Source of the DNA: a bacterium
Lineage (GTDB): Bacteria > Krumholzibacteriota > Krumholzibacteriia > LZORAL124-64-63
DNA length: 9,438 nt
NCBI GenBank assembly: GCA_030591105.1
Contig: JAUVBS010000051.1
Coordinates: forward strand, 1-9,438
Direction: 5' to 3'
In this document: in pieces, positions 6,211-9,438 of the stretch
Layout of the letters: each line of letters begins with the position of its first letter
Position numbering within the stretch: position 1 is the stretch's first letter
Notes under the pieces: generated by a model
The model's input: the letters and a program-made list of their open reading frames with translations, nothing else
The model's database searches: none
Told to the model about the DNA's origin: nothing
Made by a program: the position numbers and the translations under genes

Positions 6211-7445
6211 TGGGTCTTCGTCGTCGGTGGCGCTCCATCGATCCCGTCCTGGCGGCGTTGGTACTGCTGTCGCTGGCGATGGGGACGGCCGTGCAGGCCC
6301 AGACCCCCATGGCGCTCCGTAACTGGGGCCAGAACATCACCACCAGCGATGCGAGCGTCGCCGGGCGTGGCGGCTGGGGCATGGCGCAAAGCGACAGCCT
6401 GAGCCCCTCCTTCCAGAACACCGCGAGTCTGGTGGCGACGCCGCTGGTGACGATCCTGCTGACCGCCTACGGAGAGCACGTCACTTCGGAGGGATCGGAT
6501 GAGCACCGCGGTACGTACCACGCGTTCGTACCCAACGTGCGGGCGATGCTACCGGTGATCAAGCGGCGGCTGGCGCTGGCGGCCGGCTTCGCCATTCGCC
6601 GCTCGATGGTCTACGAGACCCGCACGGCGTTTCTCGACACGGTCTGGGGTGATGTGGTCGAAGGCTACGAGCAGTTCTTCCGTAAAGGCAATCTCTTCGA
6701 AGTGCCACTCAGCGCGAGCGCGAAGGTGCTACCTGGTTTGTCGGTCGGGGCCGACTTGATCCTGCACCGCGGCTCGATCACCGGTACGACGAACTACACC
6801 TATCTCGGTGCCGGCGGCCTGGACCCGCGCTACTTGAGCTCGAACCAGGAGGCCGAAAGCAAGTTGAACGGTGAGTCGTGGCGCTTCAGCTTGCTCTGGT
6901 CCTCGCTCGACTGGCTGCGGATCGGCGCGTCCTATGAGCTGCCTTACGATTTGCATATCGACAACTCGGTGGCGATCGCCGGTGTGTCGGGGCGCAGCCA
7001 CTCCCAGTTTGAGACCCACATGCCCGAGGAGTGGCTGGTCGGCGGACAATTGCGTCTGGGTAGGCGCTGGTGGCTCGGAGGCGAGTATCAGTTCGCCGCC
7101 TTCAGCAAATTCACCGGCGTGCCGGACTGGGAATCGGACATGGAGGACGAGTGGACCGCCTCGGTCGGTTTTGAAAGGACGATGAACCGTCTCCGCAAGG
7201 GCGGCTGGCGCAACCTGCCGATCCGTTTCGGCGTCGCAACCAGACGCTGGGCCTACCGGATCGACGGAGAGACCATCGACGAGATGTCCGCGTCTGTGGG
7301 GACCGGTTTCGCACTGGCCCGCGGTCTGGGGCAGCTCGATCTTGCCTTTACCTACGGCAAGATCGGTAAACTGGATGAGATCTCGGTTGCCAGCGAATAC
7401 TGGCGTTTCACGATATCGTTGTTGGGACTGGAACATTGGTGGTAG
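6210..7445 (+). CDS. outer-membrane beta-barrel-like protein (FadL/PorV-like style), function unknown
   Basis: The 411-residue protein begins with a Sec signal peptide: basic MGLRRRWRS, a hydrophobic core VLAALVLLSLAMG, and AVQA before a predicted cut at Ala30/Gln31. Shortly after comes a stretch of the type 'ASVAGRGGWGMAQSDSLSPSFQNTASL', which recalls the GRGG/NPA region at the N-terminus of FadL, PorV and UPF0164 barrels (the Pro of NPA is replaced here). The remainder consists of alternating, aromatic-edged strands with short turns, for example LALAAGFAIRRSM, WRFSLLWSSLDWLRIGASYELP and WWLGGEYQFAAFSKF, and it ends in a strand closed by Trp-Trp. The ATG shares one base with the previous stop (TGATG) and is preceded by GGGGGAGGGG (6195-6204). 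I infer a barrel that may be a transport or scaffold partner of the lipoprotein; cargo is unknown. There is no plug domain or TonB box, so it is not a classical TonB-dependent receptor. Confidence 0.76.
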   Translation: MGLRRRWRSIDPVLAALVLLSLAMGTAVQAQTPMALRNWGQNITTSDASVAGRGGWGMAQSDSLSPSFQNTASLVATPLVTILLTAYGEHVTSEGSDEHRGTYHAFVPNVRAMLPVIKRRLALAAGFAIRRSMVYETRTAFLDTVWGDVVEGYEQFFRKGNLFEVPLSASAKVLPGLSVGADLILHRGSITGTTNYTYLGAGGLDPRYLSSNQEAESKLNGESWRFSLLWSSLDWLRIGASYELPYDLHIDNSVAIAGVSGRSHSQFETHMPEEWLVGGQLRLGRRWWLGGEYQFAAFSKFTGVPDWESDMEDEWTASVGFERTMNRLRKGGWRNLPIRFGVATRRWAYRIDGETIDEMSASVGTGFALARGLGQLDLAFTYGKIGKLDEISVASEYWRFTISLLGLEHWW

Positions 7446-7451
7446 ACCGTT

Positions 7452-7465
7452 CCGCTCCGGAGCGG
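7452..7465 (+). other. 14-bp perfect palindrome between barrel and TPR genes
   Basis: CCGCTCCGGAGCGG equals its own reverse complement and begins seven bases after the barrel stop codon. In RNA it folds as CCGCT/AGCGG with a CCGG loop; an alternative pairing is GACCG (7445-7449) with CGGTC (7463-7467). There is no T-run, so full termination is unlikely; a protein-binding site or an mRNA-stability element is possible. Confidence 0.45.
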
Positions 7466-7496
7466 TCAGCAACGACAGCAAGGAGAGATCGACATC

Positions 7497-8255
7497 ATGC
7501 ACTGGACGATACGTACTGTCAGCCTAGTTCTGCTGGCTGTGGTGCTGCTGCTAGCCGGCTGCCGTGAGCAGATGCCCGAAACCGATCTGGACCGTTTCGT
7601 CGCCGCGCTGGACGGTTTGACGACCGAAGCGAAGATCGACACGCTACGCCAGATAGCAACGGACTCGCCGCCAGAGTCGGTCTACGCCAACTACCAGCTG
7701 GGCAACGTCTATTACGAAGCCGCCGTCGATAGCGCCCGCGTCCGGGGTTGGAACCACCCGTCGGCCGCTGCGCGTCTAGATTCGGCCGAGGTTTACTTCA
7801 ACCGCGCGGTGGCCCAGGATTCATTGATGGTCGAAGCATACGTCAATCTCGGCGCGGTCTGGGACGACCGGTCCGAGATGATTGGCAAGCGCGGTGACCG
7901 CGTGCTGCGCCAGGAAAAAGCCGAGCAGATGTATAGCAAGGCGTTGGTCATCGATCCGCACAACGAGAAGGCGCGCTGTAATCTCGGCGCACTCTATATG
8001 CGAGTGAACCGCACGACCGATGCGAAGAACGAATTCCAGCAGGTCCTCGCGGTCGATCCGCATAGCGCTTTGGCGCATTACAATCTGGCGATCATGTTTG
8101 CCGAATCCAAATTGTACGACGAAGCGATCCTCGAGTGGAAGCTGGCGGCGAAGTACGATCGGGATGGAGACATCGGCGCGCGATCGCGCGAAAACGTCAA
8201 GATCGTCGAGGAATTGCAACAGACCAAGACCCCGCAGAAGATCCTGACTCCGTAG
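7497..8255 (+). CDS. TPR-repeat lipoprotein
   Basis: The 252-residue protein starts with a clear type II signal peptide: MHWTIR, hydrophobic VSLVLLAVVLLLA and lipobox LLAGC with Cys22, so it should be lipid-anchored. Tetratricopeptide-like helices follow: ANYQLGNVYYEAAV (64-77) with a partner AEVYFNRAVAQDS (97-109), AYVNLGAVWDD (114-124) with AEQMYSKALVIDP (142-154), ARCNLGALYMRV (159-170) with AKNEFQQVLAVDP (176-188), and AHYNLAIMFAES (193-204) with LYDEAILEWKLAAKYD (206-221). TPR arrays bind other proteins; in the envelope they often assist assembly of outer-membrane or cell-wall complexes. An extra charged stretch at 125-140 lengthens the second repeat. AAGGAG at 7480-7485, 11 bases before the ATG, supports the start. 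It follows the barrel gene after 51 bases and is probably the last gene of that operon. The partner is unknown; a scaffold for the barrel or lipoprotein is inferred from position alone. Confidence 0.85.
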   Translation: MHWTIRTVSLVLLAVVLLLAGCREQMPETDLDRFVAALDGLTTEAKIDTLRQIATDSPPESVYANYQLGNVYYEAAVDSARVRGWNHPSAAARLDSAEVYFNRAVAQDSLMVEAYVNLGAVWDDRSEMIGKRGDRVLRQEKAEQMYSKALVIDPHNEKARCNLGALYMRVNRTTDAKNEFQQVLAVDPHSALAHYNLAIMFAESKLYDEAILEWKLAAKYDRDGDIGARSRENVKIVEELQQTKTPQKILTP

Positions 8256-8272
8256 CGGACGGCACTCGTCCG
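8256..8272 (+). terminator. hairpin directly after the TPR gene, possible terminator without T-run
   Basis: CGGACG (8256-8261) pairs with CGTCCG (8267-8272), six pairs around the loop GCACT, starting one base after the stop codon. There is no T-run, so it is not a classical intrinsic terminator, but a position right behind the last gene of an operon fits a transcript 3' end. Confidence 0.4.
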
Positions 8273-8284
8273 TGCAGGCGGTCG

Positions 8285-8355
8285 GGCCGCGGCCGGCCCG
8301 GCCACGGCGGCCTGACCACGGCGGCCTGGCCACAGCGGTCTGGCCGCGGCGGCCG
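8285..8355 (+). repeat. degenerate 14-bp GC tandem repeat before mnmA
   Basis: Four adjoining 14-base units can be laid out: GGCCACGGCGGCCT (8300-8313), GACCACGGCGGCCT (8314-8327), GGCCACAGCGGTCT (8328-8341) and GGCCGCGGCGGCCG (8342-8355). A fifth, more distant copy (8285-8298) precedes them after one extra base and contains the 10-bp palindrome GGCCGCGGCC. The units differ at one to five positions. The repeat fills most of the 127-base gap between the TPR gene and mnmA. Each unit can fold on itself, so the leader of mnmA could be highly structured. Confidence 0.75.
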
Positions 8356-8382
8356 AACCGCCAGCAGTGGGGCGAACCGGCC

Positions 8383-9438
8383 ATGGGTTTCCCGCTTTCG
8401 ATTCCACCGATCCTGGAGCGCCGCTTGCGGCCCGGCACGCGTGTGCTGCTGGCGCTCAGCGGTGGCGTCGATAGTGCGACGGCTCTGGCTCTGCTGACTG
8501 AACTCGGCTGCCGCGTCGAATGTGTCACCTTCAAGAATTTCTGCTACGCCGAGACCGACGATGGCTCCGGCCGCGCCTGTTGCTCTCTCGAGGCGATCGA
8601 GGATGCCAGGCGGTTGGCCCAGTGCCACGGCGCGGTGCACTGGGTTGCCGACGTGTCGGCCAGGTTCGGCGCCGAGGTGATCGAGCCGTTCGTTGCCGCC
8701 TACGCCGTCGGCTTGACGCCGAACCCCTGCCAGACTTGCAACGCCTTGGTTCGTTTCCCGGAGCTGGTGCGCCTTGCCGACCGTCAGGGGTGTGATCTGG
8801 TCGCCACCGGTCACTACGCGCGGATCGGCGCGGCGAGCCGCCCTTACGGCACGCGCGAACCGACAGGCACCGAAACCGACGGCGCCGCTTGGGCTGACGA
8901 CGTTGCCCTCATACGTGGTGTCGACGCCGACAAGGATCAGGCGTACTTTCTCTACCGGGTGGCGCGCCGGTTGCTTCCGCGGCTGGTCTTTCCGGTCGGC
9001 TGGTACACCAAGCGTCAGATCCGCGGTGCAGCCGAAGAGCTCGGCTTGCCGGTGGCCCACAAGCTGGAGAGCCAGGAGATCTGCTTCGTCCCCGACGGTG
9101 ATCGCTCATTCTTGTTCCCGGCAGGCGCGTTGACCGAGCCGGGGGAAATCACCGACCGTGGCGGCGAGGTTCTCGGCCGGCACCGCGGCTTGGTCCACTA
9201 TACGGTGGGGCAGCGGCGCGGTCTGGGCATCGCAGCACCGCAACCGCTGTATGTGCTCACGCTCGACCCTGCCCATAACCGGCTCGTGGTGGGGCCGCGC
9301 GACGAGCTGGCGGCCACGCGTATCGTCTGTGACGATTTCCAGGCGGGCGTGCCGGACTTCCCCGCCACCGGGCCCGACGTGGATTTCGCGCCGACGGTTA
9401 CCGCGCGGATCCGCCATCGACACGCCGGTGCGCCGGTC
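8383..9438 (+). CDS. mnmA: tRNA-uridine 2-sulfurtransferase MnmA (3' partial)
   Basis: MnmA (TrmU) activates U34 of Lys, Glu and Gln tRNAs with ATP and inserts sulfur to give 2-thiouridine at the wobble base, in the cytoplasm. The 352 codons present show the family from end to end: the PP-loop SGGVDSA (26-32), FCYAETDD..ACCS (53-68), LTPNPCQTCN (111-120), ATGHYAR (141-147), DADKDQAYFLY (181-191), SQEICFVPDGD (230-240) and YTVGQRRGLGI (273-283). The catalytic cysteines of E. coli (102 and 199) correspond to Cys119 and Cys234. Cys116 takes the place of an Asp in E. coli, giving a CxxC. Between GHYARI and ALIRG lies an insert (about 149-174) some 15 residues longer than in E. coli. The gene is cut at the right edge; the end of the C-terminal beta-barrel domain is missing. 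The ATG has only a weak GTGGGG (8367-8372) as ribosome site. Confidence 0.96.
   Translation, partial: MGFPLSIPPILERRLRPGTRVLLALSGGVDSATALALLTELGCRVECVTFKNFCYAETDDGSGRACCSLEAIEDARRLAQCHGAVHWVADVSARFGAEVIEPFVAAYAVGLTPNPCQTCNALVRFPELVRLADRQGCDLVATGHYARIGAASRPYGTREPTGTETDGAAWADDVALIRGVDADKDQAYFLYRVARRLLPRLVFPVGWYTKRQIRGAAEELGLPVAHKLESQEICFVPDGDRSFLFPAGALTEPGEITDRGGEVLGRHRGLVHYTVGQRRGLGIAAPQPLYVLTLDPAHNRLVVGPRDELAATRIVCDDFQAGVPDFPATGPDVDFAPTVTARIRHRHAGAPV

Noticed and set aside
6210..7445. Classical TonB-dependent receptor
   Set aside because: There is no plug domain or TonB box, and 411 residues is too short for the usual plug plus 22-strand barrel.
6729..7502. Long open minus-strand frame (257 codons) opposite the barrel gene
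   Set aside because: The plus-strand gene has a signal peptide, coupling to the previous gene and barrel-like strands; the antisense product has no domain or good start.
8285..8355. CRISPR array
   Set aside because: The units are 14 bases, directly adjacent and imperfect, with no spacers; this is a tandem repeat.
7821..8534. Minus-strand frame of 237 codons crossing the TPR gene, the tandem repeat and the start of mnmA
   Set aside because: It spans two real genes and the repeat array; no domain and no conserved feature.
8197..9060. Long open minus-strand frame (287 codons) opposite the start of mnmA
   Set aside because: mnmA on the plus strand has clear family motifs throughout. The minus frame is Arg/Ala/Gly rich without a recognisable domain, as expected opposite a GC-rich gene.

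Overview
The window is GC-rich (by eye well above 60 %) bacterial DNA from a Gram-negative (diderm) organism. Evidence for two membranes: a TonB/ExbB/ExbD set, two predicted lipoproteins, and an outer-membrane barrel-like protein with a signal peptide. The first gene ends in a 'YPNPFN'-type FlgD/T9SS-like C-terminal domain, and FG-GAP repeats precede it. That combination is frequent in the Fibrobacteres-Chlorobi-Bacteroidetes side of the tree and in GC-rich candidate phyla near it (Eisenbacteria, Krumholzibacteriota, Latescibacterota and similar). The phylum is an inference from style, not a demonstrated placement.

Layout. (1) 1-1316 (+): the 3' part of an FG-GAP repeat secreted protein, cut by the left edge. 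(2) 1318-2304 (-): murB, convergent with gene 1, with one base between the two stop codons. (3) 2305-2557: divergent spacer with a plausible sigma-70-type promoter for the rightward genes. (4) 2558-4743 (+): TonB-like protein, ExbB/TolQ-type and ExbD/TolR-type proteins, in the order tonB-exbB-exbD. (5) 4744-4842: short spacer holding the best promoter of the window (TTGACG-17-TAGAAT). (6) 4843-8255 (+): a lipoprotein with two similar beta domains, an outer-membrane barrel-like protein whose start overlaps the lipoprotein stop, and a TPR lipoprotein. (7) 8256-8382: GC-rich spacer with a hairpin and a degenerate 14-bp tandem repeat. (8) 8383-end (+): mnmA, cut by the right edge.

How the genes may work together. 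TonB-ExbB-ExbD uses the proton gradient of the inner membrane to drive work at the outer membrane. The next three genes all encode predicted envelope proteins and probably form one operon from their own promoter. Proximity suggests, but does not show, that the energy module and the lipoprotein/barrel/TPR set form one envelope machine. murB (peptidoglycan precursor synthesis) and mnmA (tRNA wobble thiolation) are housekeeping genes and frame the envelope block. I see no rRNA or tRNA gene, CRISPR array, insertion sequence or phage gene.
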